Below, piece by piece: positions 53,351-62,249 of a stretch of 64,000 nucleotides of DNA. The DNA lies in the NCBI RefSeq assembly GCF_003008555.2, contig NZ_CP027665.1:3534001-3598000 (forward strand), written 5' to 3'. A program made the position numbers and the translations under genes. Positions within the stretch are counted from its first letter, which is position 1; each line of letters opens with the position of its first letter. The notes beneath the pieces were generated by a model. It made no database searches, was not told the origin of the DNA, and saw only the letters and a list, made by a program, of their open reading frames with translations. Source of the stretch: Pukyongiella litopenaei. Lineage in GTDB: Bacteria; Pseudomonadota; Alphaproteobacteria; Rhodobacterales; Rhodobacteraceae.

Positions 53351-54206
53351 TGCCCATGTCACCGACACCATTATTGCAGAGATTGAGGCGGGCACGCCGC
53401 CTTGGCGCAAGCCGTGGACAGGGAGCGCGTCGGGCATTGCCCTGCCAACCCGACACAATGGCGAGGAGTATCGCGGGATTAATATCCTGATGCTCTGGGT
53501 GATGGCGGCCAAGCATGGCTATGTTTCGAGCCGCTGGATGACCTACAAACAGGCGCAGGAGCTGGGTGGACAGGTCCGCAAAGGTGAAACGTCGTCGACC
53601 GTAGTCAAATACGGGACGTTCACCCGAGAGAACGAACTGGGTGTCGAGGAAGAGGTGCCCTATGCGCGCGCCTACCGCGTCTTTAATGCGGACCAGATCG
53701 AGGGTCTGCCGGAGGATTGCTACATCCGGCCCGAGGCCCCGCGCGATCTGGGAACGGCCGAAGATCCTGAGCTTGAGGCGTTTTTCGGCCGGATCGGGGC
53801 GGAGATCCTCACCAGTGATGATCCGCGCGCCTATTACAGCCCCGCCAAAGATCACATCCACATGCCACCGATTGCCACGTTTCACGATGCGGCAGGCTAC
53901 TATGGGACTTTGGCCCATGAAGTGATCCATTGGACTGGCAGCGAAAAGCGGCTTGAGCGGATCAAGAAGTTTGCCAACCGCGAGGCCTACGCCTTTGAAG
54001 AGCTGGTGGCGGAAATCGGTGCTTGTTTCCTTGGTGCTCAGATTGGCGTCGCGCCGGAATTCGACCAAAGCGCCGCCTATGTTGAAGGGTGGTTGAAAGC
54101 GCTCAAAGAGGACAAGCGGGCGATTTTTCGCGCGGCGTCCGAGGCGCAGAAAGCTGCCGACTTTGTTTTGCACGCAGCAGGTCAGAGCAAGGAGGTGGCG
54201 GCATGA
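53301..54206 (+). CDS. ardC: ArdC-type antirestriction protein, N-terminus replaced by IS
   Basis: A 301-residue open frame. From about residue 17 (YAHVTDTIIAEIEAGTPPWRKPW) it is ArdC: an N-terminal ssDNA-binding domain, and a C-terminal zincin-like domain with HEVIHWTGSEKRLER (HExxH), followed by AYAFEELVAEIGACFLGAQIG (Glu ligand). ArdC protects incoming single-stranded plasmid DNA from restriction. The first ~16 codons come from IS1111 DNA read out of frame, starting at GTG 53301; the native start is gone. Whether it is translated is uncertain. Confidence 0.82.
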   Translation: MFGRNGGLCQRPLYRAYAHVTDTIIAEIEAGTPPWRKPWTGSASGIALPTRHNGEEYRGINILMLWVMAAKHGYVSSRWMTYKQAQELGGQVRKGETSSTVVKYGTFTRENELGVEEEVPYARAYRVFNADQIEGLPEDCYIRPEAPRDLGTAEDPELEAFFGRIGAEILTSDDPRAYYSPAKDHIHMPPIATFHDAAGYYGTLAHEVIHWTGSEKRLERIKKFANREAYAFEELVAEIGACFLGAQIGVAPEFDQSAAYVEGWLKALKEDKRAIFRAASEAQKAADFVLHAAGQSKEVAA

Positions 54207-54406
54207 CCCCGGACTACCACAGCGATGATTTCGCGACCGCGCGTCTGGAAGACACGGTCAGCCTGCGAAGCGCCGCCCGTGAGGCGCGCGCCACGCTTTA
54301 CGCGGTGTTGAACCGGCTGGAGCTGAACGATCTGGACGGCGAGGAGCAGCCCTATATCGATGACTGTCTTGGGGCGCTCGCAATCCTTGAGGAGGCGTTG
54401 CGATGA
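54203..54406 (+). CDS. small hypothetical protein
   Basis: 67 residues, start ATG 54203 with GGAGG 8 bp upstream, overlapping the ardC stop by 4 bp. An acidic helical sequence (RLEDTVSLRSAAREARATLYAVLNRLEL) with no known domain. First of three translationally coupled small genes between ardC and the mob region; such genes are typical of conjugative-element leading regions. Confidence 0.75.
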   Translation: MTPDYHSDDFATARLEDTVSLRSAAREARATLYAVLNRLELNDLDGEEQPYIDDCLGALAILEEALR

Positions 54407-54627
54407 CCTTGGAAGAGATCAAAACAGCAGTGGACGCGGGCAACCGCGTTCACTGGGCCAACAGCGGGTATGTGGTGACGTGCGATGGTCTTGGGCAGTA
54501 CCTCATCACCTTCTCGCGGAACGGGTCAGCTATTGGTTTGACCAGTCGGGATGGCACTCGCCTGAACGGCAGGCCTGATGAATTTTTCATCGGGGAAAGT
54601 GCAGAGGTTCGCCATGAGGTATTCTGA
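54403..54627 (+). CDS. small hypothetical protein
   Basis: 74 residues, beginning in an ATGA overlap with the preceding gene. The sequence NRVHWANSGYVVTCDGLGQYLITFSRNGSAIGL suggests a small beta-rich fold. No family is recognised. Co-transcribed with its neighbours. Confidence 0.75.
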   Translation: MTLEEIKTAVDAGNRVHWANSGYVVTCDGLGQYLITFSRNGSAIGLTSRDGTRLNGRPDEFFIGESAEVRHEVF

Positions 54628-54895
54628 CATCAGGCAGGCGGCCCGAGAGGGCCGCGCCAGCGTGCATCTGCATGGGTTCAGCAATCTGCCCGATGGCGGG
54701 CAGGAGTATTGTGATGATTCAGCACTGATCGATGGCTGGGCAATCTATGTCCGAGTTGAGACCCCGGACGACCCGCAACAGCCCTTTGATTTGCACGAGC
54801 TGCCGGATCATCAAACCTATGCCAGCGCCGAAGGCGCGGCCCGCGCAATAGCGCTGCAATTGCTTGGCGATGCTGAGGCGTGGAACCACGATTAG
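54614..54895 (+). CDS. small hypothetical protein
   Basis: 93 residues from ATG 54614, overlapping the previous gene by 14 bp. It starts MRYSDIRQAAREGRASVHLHGF and contains acidic stretches (VRVETPDDPQQPFDLHELPD). No domain recognised. Last gene before the intergenic region with the oriT-like repeats. Confidence 0.75.
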   Translation: MRYSDIRQAAREGRASVHLHGFSNLPDGGQEYCDDSALIDGWAIYVRVETPDDPQQPFDLHELPDHQTYASAEGAARAIALQLLGDAEAWNHD

Positions 54896-54964
54896 TGGTG
54901 CCATGCCTTGCGCATGTGGCCGGGCTTTGCCCGGCGGTCGCAGCGTAGGGCTGCTCCAAACGGA

Positions 54965-55036
54965 ATACAGGCAGCTGATGCAATATTATAATATTGAATC
55001 AATTATGGCGAAATGCCATAACAGGGCTGCCTGTAT
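54965..55036. other. candidate origin of transfer (oriT)
   Basis: Nested palindromes directly upstream of mobC. The outer arms are ATACAGGCAGC (54965-54975) and GCTGCCTGTAT (55026-55036). Inside are AATATTATAATATT (54982-54995) and TTATGGC-GAAAT-GCCATAA (55003-55021). The core is AT-rich in GC-rich surroundings. Position and structure fit an oriT, or operator sites for the mob operon; the nick site is not determined. Confidence 0.6.
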
Positions 55037-55069
55037 GATGCTGGCAAGAAATAGGGGTGATTACTTCAC

Positions 55070-55660
55070 ATGGGCCGACCGCGCGCACCACGGCACAAGC
55101 GACTGACGCAGAACCAGCGTTTTGCCATCGTGCGCAAGCGTGCCGAAGGTGTGCCAATCGAGGATCTGGCCCGCGAATTCGGCGTCACGACCCGAAGCAT
55201 CTTCTACACGTTGAAGGCCGATCAAAGCCGCAAACTCGACGCGCGCGTGCGCTCCGAACTGGTAAATGTCCGGCTGACGCCAAAGGAGCTCGCGAGCTTC
55301 GATGCGGTGCTGACGCGGCATGAAATTGCCAGCCGCGCCGAGGGGTTGCGGCGGCTGATCTATGCGTCGAACGATCTATTTGTTCCCGACGATGAACTGG
55401 CCAACCAGATGCAGGGGTTATCGGCCTCTCTCAATCGCACCGGCAACAACATCAACCAGATCGCGCAGCGTCTGAATGAGGCAAAGCGCCAGGGTAAAAC
55501 GCCGCCTTATGGCAATTCTGCCCATGGCGAGGTGCGCGCTCTGGCCGGGCTGATCTTCAACATCGCCGACCAGGTTCAGGACATGGCGCAGCGCCGCCGA
55601 AGTGCGCTGTCCGGCGAGGTTGCCCGCGTTTTGGGAGGCTTTGCCAATGGCCCGGAATAG
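55070..55660 (+). CDS. mobC: MobC-like relaxosome accessory protein
   Basis: 196 residues. An N-terminal helix-turn-helix (NQRFAIVRKRAEGVPIEDLAREFGVTTRSIFYTLKAD) is followed by a MobC-type region (VNVRLTPKELASFDAVLTRHEIASRAEGLRRLIY ... SLNRTGNNINQIAQRLNEAKRQG). MobC assists relaxase in opening oriT. It overlaps the relaxase gene by 14 bp and lies 34 bp after the oriT-like repeats. Confidence 0.87.
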   Translation: MGRPRAPRHKRLTQNQRFAIVRKRAEGVPIEDLAREFGVTTRSIFYTLKADQSRKLDARVRSELVNVRLTPKELASFDAVLTRHEIASRAEGLRRLIYASNDLFVPDDELANQMQGLSASLNRTGNNINQIAQRLNEAKRQGKTPPYGNSAHGEVRALAGLIFNIADQVQDMAQRRRSALSGEVARVLGGFANGPE

Positions 55661-57455
55661 TGCCGTTGCCGCCGTGCAGGAGGCCTTTTTCGATCGCGAC
55701 TGGAGCCGCATTCGCGGCAACGTCCCGCGCGCCCGTGCCAAGCAAATGGCGCGCGCCGCCATGGGGCATTCCCCCGCGATCTTCAAAGCCATTCGCGACG
55801 GCGGAACGCACAACAAAGCGCAGCTGCGCAACCAGCTGGAATACCTGACCACCAAGTCGAGCTTTATCATCGACAGCCGTGGCACCTATGACGGTCAAAG
55901 CGTCTTGTCCGCGAAAGAGATCGAACAGGTCACGCGACGGTTTTCAGCGCAGTGGAATGAGGGATTCCATCCCAAGCTGGGGCATACCTCGCATCTCTTG
56001 ATGGCTTTCCCGATTGGTACGCGCGGAGAGGATGTCGCCGAGATCACGCGCGAGATTTGCGAGCGGTTCTTTCAGGGCGACGGCAGCCATTTTGACTACA
56101 TCGCCGCCGTGCATGAGGACCGGGACCATCCGCACGCGCACATCGTTCTGAACCGGCGCAGCAAGGACGGTGAATTCTTCTTTCTGAAAGAAGGGCACCA
56201 CTTCAACTACGACAGTTTTCGCGAAGCGATGGTGGAGGTGTCGGACCGCTATGGGCTGCGGCTTGAGGCGACGCGAAAGCTGGAGCGCGGGATCACGACG
56301 AAGAGGCCAAGCGACGTGGACCAACGTCGTGCTGAAGCTACGGGCCAGAAGCTGACCGAGCGCGAGCGCGTGGGACCAGAGCTTGACCGTGCCTTGGTCG
56401 AAGTGGCGCAGAACGCGCTGCTTTATCGCGGATTGGCGGCCGAAGCCTCGCGTGAGAACCAGCATGACATTGCAGCGGCCTTGGACAAGGCCGCGAAACT
56501 TTTGGCGCAGGGCAAATCGCTTGAAGCAGATGGAAAGGTATATGGCATGGCCGAAGAACAGCATTCCTTTGATGAGGTCGTGGATTCCTTTCACGACAAG
56601 TTAAACCAAGCCGAGCGCATTGTGGCGGACGCTCCGGTCGAACGGCGGGTGGCGCTCGAGCATGAGCTGAACGACATCTATCGTTCACTGTCGCATCTGA
56701 GCCCAATTGGAACGCAGTCCCACACCTTGCTCGAGGACGCGTCCAAGAGTGGGATCTATTCCGCTGCGAATATACGGGCCGAGGCCCAAGGCGCTTTGCA
56801 GGATCCAGCTCTTGCAGAGCGTCTTCAGAAAGCTTTGAAAGGCACCGGCATAGACGCGCAGGATGTGACGCGTCGCGTCGAAATCGGCGCGGGGAACGCA
56901 GCACTGGAGCGGCAGTGGCTTGGGCAGGATCTGAAGGCAATTGCCGAGAAGGAAGGCTTTGACCTGTCACGCGCCGATGAGCTCGAGAAAGCGATCGACC
57001 GTCTCGACCAAGTGCACAGTGATCTTGGGCGAGTGTTGGCAGATGTCGAGGTTCTCAAGGACAGTGGGGCGGTGGAAGCCGACCGGCAGGAAAGCATGGT
57101 CGACAGGTTGCCGCCGACTACCGCTGATATCCTGAGCCGTTTGAGAGATGATCCGACGGCAGAGCCATTCCGCAGCGATCTGGAGCGCGAGACCTTGAGG
57201 GCCGAACTGGAGGATCTGGTCGGTGAAGAAAACACCCCTGACTTGGCGATTGGCGATGAGACCGCGCTGGAGGAACATATCGAAGACCGCCTGGATCGGC
57301 TCTATGCGGCCAAAGCCTATCTGCAGAGCGATGCCGCTCTAGCGAGCAGCGTGGGGATGGAGCACGTCCTCGACGAGATCGCCAATGAAGAAATAGACGC
57401 CCGACGCGAGCGGCATGTCGATAGCGATGGCGAAAAGGGCGTGACGCATGGGTAA
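55647..57455 (+). CDS. conjugative relaxase (MobA/VirD2 type)
   Basis: 602 residues from ATG 55647, chosen because the 15 codons upstream are mobC reading frame. The relaxase core spans about 60-175: LGHTSHLLMAFPIGT, then the metal-binding three-His motif HEDRDHPHAHIVLNR (156-170). A tyrosine upstream (candidate YLTTK at about 66 or Y81) would be the nicking residue. The C-terminal 350 residues are helical and acidic (coiled-coil-like), presumably for coupling-protein contact. It overlaps the coupling-protein gene by 8 bp. Confidence 0.9.
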   Translation: MARNSAVAAVQEAFFDRDWSRIRGNVPRARAKQMARAAMGHSPAIFKAIRDGGTHNKAQLRNQLEYLTTKSSFIIDSRGTYDGQSVLSAKEIEQVTRRFSAQWNEGFHPKLGHTSHLLMAFPIGTRGEDVAEITREICERFFQGDGSHFDYIAAVHEDRDHPHAHIVLNRRSKDGEFFFLKEGHHFNYDSFREAMVEVSDRYGLRLEATRKLERGITTKRPSDVDQRRAEATGQKLTERERVGPELDRALVEVAQNALLYRGLAAEASRENQHDIAAALDKAAKLLAQGKSLEADGKVYGMAEEQHSFDEVVDSFHDKLNQAERIVADAPVERRVALEHELNDIYRSLSHLSPIGTQSHTLLEDASKSGIYSAANIRAEAQGALQDPALAERLQKALKGTGIDAQDVTRRVEIGAGNAALERQWLGQDLKAIAEKEGFDLSRADELEKAIDRLDQVHSDLGRVLADVEVLKDSGAVEADRQESMVDRLPPTTADILSRLRDDPTAEPFRSDLERETLRAELEDLVGEENTPDLAIGDETALEEHIEDRLDRLYAAKAYLQSDAALASSVGMEHVLDEIANEEIDARRERHVDSDGEKGVTHG

Positions 57456-59340
57456 GGCACGGATCGCACTCGGCGTCATGAGCTTTGCTCTTCTGGGCGC
57501 GGTGCTGGGGTATGTTCTGGCGTCGGCCTGTCTGACGTTCCGCTGGTTCGGGGTTGGGGCAGACATCGATTTCTTGATGCTGTCACGCAGCTATGGGGTT
57601 CTTCGAATAACCCACCCCGACGATATGCAGATCGTTCACTTGATCGTCGGGATTAGCACCGGTGCTGGCGTTTTGCTGAGCGCTGTGTTGATGAACGACG
57701 CGCTGACCAAGTTTGGTGAAACCCACTGGCAGCACATGTCTGAGATGAAGCGCAACGGCTTCTTCGGCAAGCCTGGCCACGGCTTTGTGCTCGGAAAAAT
57801 GGGCAAGCCCAAGAGCCGCAAACCTTTTGTCATGTCCAAGGTTTTTCCCCATGCTTTGATCGTGGCCCCGACCGGACGCGGGAAGACTACGGGTTTCGTC
57901 ATTCCGAACCTTCTGACTTATCAGGGCAGTGCCGTCGTGCTCGACGTGAAGGGCGAAAACTTCGATGCGACGGCGCGCCACAGGGCCGCGCAGGGCGACA
58001 AGGTGTTCCGGTTCGCGCCAACAGATTGGAAGGATGGTCGCTCGCACCGCTACAATCCCTTGCTGCGCATATCGGCGCTGGAAAACGTCGACCGCCAGCA
58101 GATGGAGCTGCAACTCCTGGCTTCGCTGTTCTTGCAAGCTGATAATGATCGGGTTCAGGGGCTCCTCGATGGCGGTATCGATCTATTCGTGGCGGCAGGG
58201 CTCTTGGCGTTCGAGCGCAAGCGGCCGACCTTGGGCGAGATTTATCGCATCACCGCATCAGGTGGCGACAAGCAGAAGGAATATCGCCGCCGCGCCGACG
58301 AGGTGGTCAACCCAGCCGCCAAGCTGATCTTCATGCGCATGGCCTCGACCAACAACGACACGCTAACGTCCTACCTTTCGCTCTTGATGACATCTGGCCT
58401 CAAACAATGGTCCAACCCCGCCATCGATCGCGCAACCGCGACCTCAAACTTCGATTTCCGCGAAATCCGCAAGACGCCGTTTTCGGTCTATCTTGTGGTC
58501 GAACCGCTGATGGTGAAACCCCTCGCACCGCTGATCCGATTGTTCTTCTCGGATTTGTTGGCATCGCTACAAGACCATGAACCTGGCAAGGATGAGCCTT
58601 GGCCGGTGATGATTATGCTCGATGAGTTCAACCGGCTGGGTAAAATGCCGATCGTTCTAGACAGCATCGAAACACTGAGGTCCTACCGGGCCAACCTCGC
58701 GATCGTCACACAGACGATCCCAGCCTTGGACGAGATATACGGCGAAAATGCCCGCCGCGCCCTGCAGGGTAACGCGGGTATCAAGCTCTACCTGACCCCA
58801 TCAGATGAAAAGACCATCGAAGAGCTCAGCAAAGCCGTCGGCAAAACAACCAAGCGCGTTGTGACCCGCTCGCGATCGGTCGGCCGAAACCCCTTCGCGG
58901 GGCGCAGCATGTCTGAACGGACGGAAGAAACGGCTTTGTTACCCGAGGATGAGGCGCGTCGCATGGATCTTGATGACATCGTCTTTGTGGTCGACGCGCA
59001 AATGCCCGTCCGCGCCAAGCGGATCAAATACTACGAGGATCGCTTCTTTAAGCAGATCTTCGACAAGCAGACCGGTGATCTGCCATATCCCTCAGCGGGG
59101 GACCAGATGCGCGGGCTGCAAGGGCAGATCAAGGCACTGGAGGCGAAGATTGGAGCGCTTGAGGTGCCGAAGGTGATGCCTGCTGAGGGATCTGAAAGTA
59201 GCGGGAAGCGACGTGAAGAGATCGATGATTTGGCCAGAGAAGAGCGGGAGGTGACGTCAGGCAACAAGCCTAATCGGGGCGAATATCAGGCGGGAACAGA
59301 TCGGGTGGAGAGGTTCATTGCGGGGGCGGCTGACCGATGA
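57448..59340 (+). CDS. virD4: VirD4/TraG-type coupling protein
   Basis: 630 residues. Two N-terminal transmembrane helices (about 7-30 and 62-83) precede the ATPase: Walker A APTGRGKTTG (140-149), VVLDVKGENFD, and Walker B VMIMLDEFNRLGKMP, then IVTQTIPALDEIYG. It docks the relaxase-DNA complex to the type IV secretion channel. The last ~90 residues form a charged tail. Its stop is followed by 78 bp and then the convergent ATPase gene. Confidence 0.94.
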   Translation: MGKARIALGVMSFALLGAVLGYVLASACLTFRWFGVGADIDFLMLSRSYGVLRITHPDDMQIVHLIVGISTGAGVLLSAVLMNDALTKFGETHWQHMSEMKRNGFFGKPGHGFVLGKMGKPKSRKPFVMSKVFPHALIVAPTGRGKTTGFVIPNLLTYQGSAVVLDVKGENFDATARHRAAQGDKVFRFAPTDWKDGRSHRYNPLLRISALENVDRQQMELQLLASLFLQADNDRVQGLLDGGIDLFVAAGLLAFERKRPTLGEIYRITASGGDKQKEYRRRADEVVNPAAKLIFMRMASTNNDTLTSYLSLLMTSGLKQWSNPAIDRATATSNFDFREIRKTPFSVYLVVEPLMVKPLAPLIRLFFSDLLASLQDHEPGKDEPWPVMIMLDEFNRLGKMPIVLDSIETLRSYRANLAIVTQTIPALDEIYGENARRALQGNAGIKLYLTPSDEKTIEELSKAVGKTTKRVVTRSRSVGRNPFAGRSMSERTEETALLPEDEARRMDLDDIVFVVDAQMPVRAKRIKYYEDRFFKQIFDKQTGDLPYPSAGDQMRGLQGQIKALEAKIGALEVPKVMPAEGSESSGKRREEIDDLAREEREVTSGNKPNRGEYQAGTDRVERFIAGAADR

Positions 59341-59418
59341 GTGTAGGCAGCAGAAGCATCCCCTCTTGGTGCATATTCCAAACAGAATTCGCCGTAATAG
59401 ATGCACATCGCGCAGGCC

Positions 59419-61881
59419 CTAAAGCGGCATCTTAGGCTTTTTCTTAAGGTTCAGGTTAACAGAGTTGCATGAACACCGAAGCCCTTCTGGTGCAGTGCCT
59501 TTGGGAGAAATATACAGCCATGATCCGCAGTCATCGCATTGTGCGCATGCCAGCAGATCTTTGAACGCCTTAACAATAGGCATAAAGTCGTTGGGACTAA
59601 AGTTGGCCCACTCGTTGAAATGTACGGCCTTATTGACGGTCCAGTCTTCCTCGCCCTTGTGAGTATTGGCTGCCTTGAGACGTTGCTTGCGAGCCTGCGC
59701 TTTGGACTTTTGGTCCTCGTTGCCCCAGGATTGCGCCGAGTCGACGGCTTTTCCTAGGAGATCTGACAGTCTAGAAAAAGCGCTCGGTAATAGCCCCCCT
59801 AGATCGTAGCTGTTGTCTGCTCTGAAGACCGTTTGCGCCCCCAGTTGATCCGCAAGGAGTCGGGCTACAAACTCCATGTGACGCCGCAAAATCGGAGCGG
59901 CAACTTCGACCTTACCCTTAGCCAAAGCTGAATCGATTTCCGCCCAAATTTCTGGGTTCGATTCTACCAACGGACCGGTGTCCACAGACCAACTATCAAA
60001 GGCCATAGATGTTTTTCGGGTCACCAGCTTTGCCGAACGCATCTGCTCTGCCCAAACTTTGTCATGGGTGGCAATCACGAATTGCGTGTTTGGGAATTCT
60101 GCCATCAAAAGTTTGCAAAATTGGTAACGATGGTCTGCATCGACAGACATCACAACATCATCGAGCAGCGCGACGGTAAAACGGTCACCCAAGAGCCGCT
60201 TCATCAATGCAAGGTATAGGCATACACCCATGCCATCTTGGTGACCTTCGCTATGAAAAGCACCTGGTGGGAAAAGTCCCCGCTCGTAGAAATTCACATC
60301 AAAATCGAGACGCCCTTCAGTTGCTTTAAAACGTGCGACAAATTTTTGCTCATCGCCGTCATTTAAGAGGCGATAAAACTTACTGAAATCATCTTCGACG
60401 GCCTCGTATAGCTCGTCGAGTTCCGACTCCATCGCTGCGCACCAAGCGTCATATGCGACTTCGCTGGCGTCTCGTGCCTTTTTGGAAGCTGTCTCGGTGA
60501 GACGTGCTGCTTTGTAGTCCTTGAACCGCTGTTCAGCATTGATCAGAAAACTCTGTGCGGCCAACGAAGCAGATTGATCAGGCTTCGCGCGAATAGCGCT
60601 CATAAAGTCCGCCAGTTTGGCCCCAAAGCCTTCCGGAATGGCTGGCCATCCACTGGCCAAGCGATCCTTCAACTCCAAGATTGTTGCGAAAGACTTTAGT
60701 TGCTCCTGAAAAAACGCCAAGTCTTTGCCCCATGTGACGACGCTGGACAGCATTTCAACTGCGCTCTCAATCTTGGCAATACGGTGAGTTTCGAGCAGCA
60801 GCGCTTTCAAGTTTCCCACTTCCGTCGAAAGTGATGATGCATGCTCAATGAGCTTTTGCTTCAGCTCTCCTGCCGCTTGCGATTTCTGTTGCTTGGCATG
60901 TAGGTGCGAAAGAAGATGTGCTTCATCGGGCCATTCATGATCGCACATCGGACATGACGGGCCGTCCACCAGCTTCAAGCCACTCTCCACCAACTCCCGT
61001 TGTTGCAACGAAACGAGGAGCCGTGCGTCCTTTTCGAGTTGCTCGATCTGATCGATAAGAGCTTCAGCATCAGGAGACGGAGATTGCCCAAGCTCGACGA
61101 TCTTCTTGTTAAGCTTGTCCAGTTCGATCAGTGCTGCGGATTTATTGAGCGATTGTTCACCGGTAGGTTCCGCCAAGCCCTGGTCGATGATTGTATCAGC
61201 CGTCATTGCGTCGTGGATTTCCAGTCCTAGCAGCTTGCGCTTTGCATTGACCGCTTCCAGCATTTCAGCTGCAGACAAAGACGTGATGCCTAGGTGCTGC
61301 AACAGCGTATCTCTTTTGTCCTGCGTATCTTTTTCCGCTGCAATCGCTGCCCGGTTGAGCTTGCCGTATGCTGTGTTCAGTGCCGAACGGGTCTGACCCA
61401 ACTCATCGATCTTTAGAATCTCTTGAATCTGTGCCGATCGCTTCGTTGGTTCAACCAAGATGAATTTCAGAATTTCTCTTCTCGCCAAAGTGATTTCGGG
61501 ATGCTGAGAAACTTCGTCCAAAATTTCCACGATGTCCGGATCGTTCGGTTCGATACTTGGCTTCTTGGGGGCAGAAACCTTGCGAGTGAGCTTGGCTTTT
61601 TTGCCAAGTGTCGGGAAGGATACCTCCAGCTCTACAAATGCAGCATCTGGGAATTTGATATGGTCTACATGAGGACCATGATCTGCTAGTGACAGCCCTT
61701 TGGTTCCGGTTCCGGTCAATCTTCCAATCTGACCAGTTAGCGCAAATTCGATGGCGTCAATGACGCCACTTTTTCCCGAGCCGTTCGGGCCGGATATCGC
61801 GAAGGTCTTCTCAGCCAAGTTGATGTCCAACTTACGAATTCCACGAAATTCTTCGATGTGTGCTGAAACGATCTTGATCAC
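59419..61881 (-). CDS. SMC/RecF-like AAA ATPase with zinc hook and C-terminal zinc ribbon, candidate defence protein
   Basis: 820 residues. Walker A GPNGSGKS (31-38) comes after IEEFRGIRKLDI, the RecF/Rad50-type N-terminus. Coiled-coil arms (about 150-300 and 320-500) are joined at CPMC (310-313), a Rad50-like zinc hook. The C-terminal ATPase half has HSEGHQDG (543-550, signature), LLDDVVMSVD (572-581, Walker B) and THD (605-607). A further ~190 residues end in cysteines at 779, 782, 785, 803 and 805 (zinc ribbon). It starts with GTG overlapping the upstream 58-residue gene. Its lower GC and its position between conjugation genes indicate cargo. No nuclease domain is recognised, and the exact family is unknown. 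Confidence 0.85.
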   Translation of the reverse strand: MIKIVSAHIEEFRGIRKLDINLAEKTFAISGPNGSGKSGVIDAIEFALTGQIGRLTGTGTKGLSLADHGPHVDHIKFPDAAFVELEVSFPTLGKKAKLTRKVSAPKKPSIEPNDPDIVEILDEVSQHPEITLARREILKFILVEPTKRSAQIQEILKIDELGQTRSALNTAYGKLNRAAIAAEKDTQDKRDTLLQHLGITSLSAAEMLEAVNAKRKLLGLEIHDAMTADTIIDQGLAEPTGEQSLNKSAALIELDKLNKKIVELGQSPSPDAEALIDQIEQLEKDARLLVSLQQRELVESGLKLVDGPSCPMCDHEWPDEAHLLSHLHAKQQKSQAAGELKQKLIEHASSLSTEVGNLKALLLETHRIAKIESAVEMLSSVVTWGKDLAFFQEQLKSFATILELKDRLASGWPAIPEGFGAKLADFMSAIRAKPDQSASLAAQSFLINAEQRFKDYKAARLTETASKKARDASEVAYDAWCAAMESELDELYEAVEDDFSKFYRLLNDGDEQKFVARFKATEGRLDFDVNFYERGLFPPGAFHSEGHQDGMGVCLYLALMKRLLGDRFTVALLDDVVMSVDADHRYQFCKLLMAEFPNTQFVIATHDKVWAEQMRSAKLVTRKTSMAFDSWSVDTGPLVESNPEIWAEIDSALAKGKVEVAAPILRRHMEFVARLLADQLGAQTVFRADNSYDLGGLLPSAFSRLSDLLGKAVDSAQSWGNEDQKSKAQARKQRLKAANTHKGEEDWTVNKAVHFNEWANFSPNDFMPIVKAFKDLLACAQCDDCGSWLYISPKGTAPEGLRCSCNSVNLNLKKKPKMPL

Positions 61882-62054
61882 AGAACTTCCCCTCCGTCTG
61901 GAAGAGTGAAAATCGCGGCCAGATCGTCGGCCTTAATTTTTCGACCTTCTTTCAGAAGCGCTTCAAGCTTCGTTGTTTTGGATGAGTCAAAATTTTCATC
62001 ATTTGAAAGTGTTTCGAGAAATTTGTTTGCAACTGAATCCTGAAGCGACGCCAT
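61878..62054 (-). CDS. 58-residue partner of the SMC-like ATPase
   Basis: ATG at 62052-62054. The 58-residue product is MASLQDSVANKFLETLSN..., then TKLEALLKEGRKIKADDLAAIFTLPDGGEVL. It is acidic and helical with no cysteines. The TGA stop overlaps the GTG start of the ATPase gene (GTGA), so the two are translationally coupled and presumably act together. I recognise no family. About 195 bp of non-coding, AT-rich DNA (with a possible promoter) separates it from virB6. Confidence 0.75.
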   Translation of the reverse strand: MASLQDSVANKFLETLSNDENFDSSKTTKLEALLKEGRKIKADDLAAIFTLPDGGEVL

Positions 62055-62249
62055 TTTACACCAAGCTTGTTTAACCTGATTTACTATAGGTTGAGTGCAA
62101 GTTTCTCGTAAGGGGTCTCGTTTGGAAAAGTTTGAAATCTGACACCATCCGAAAGCTTTGACTGATGCATGGCGCTTATTGCAAAACGCTGTCTTGGCAG
62201 GCTTTCTAGCAATACCTTTCTAACTTGAAGCAGTTTGAAAAGGACCAAT

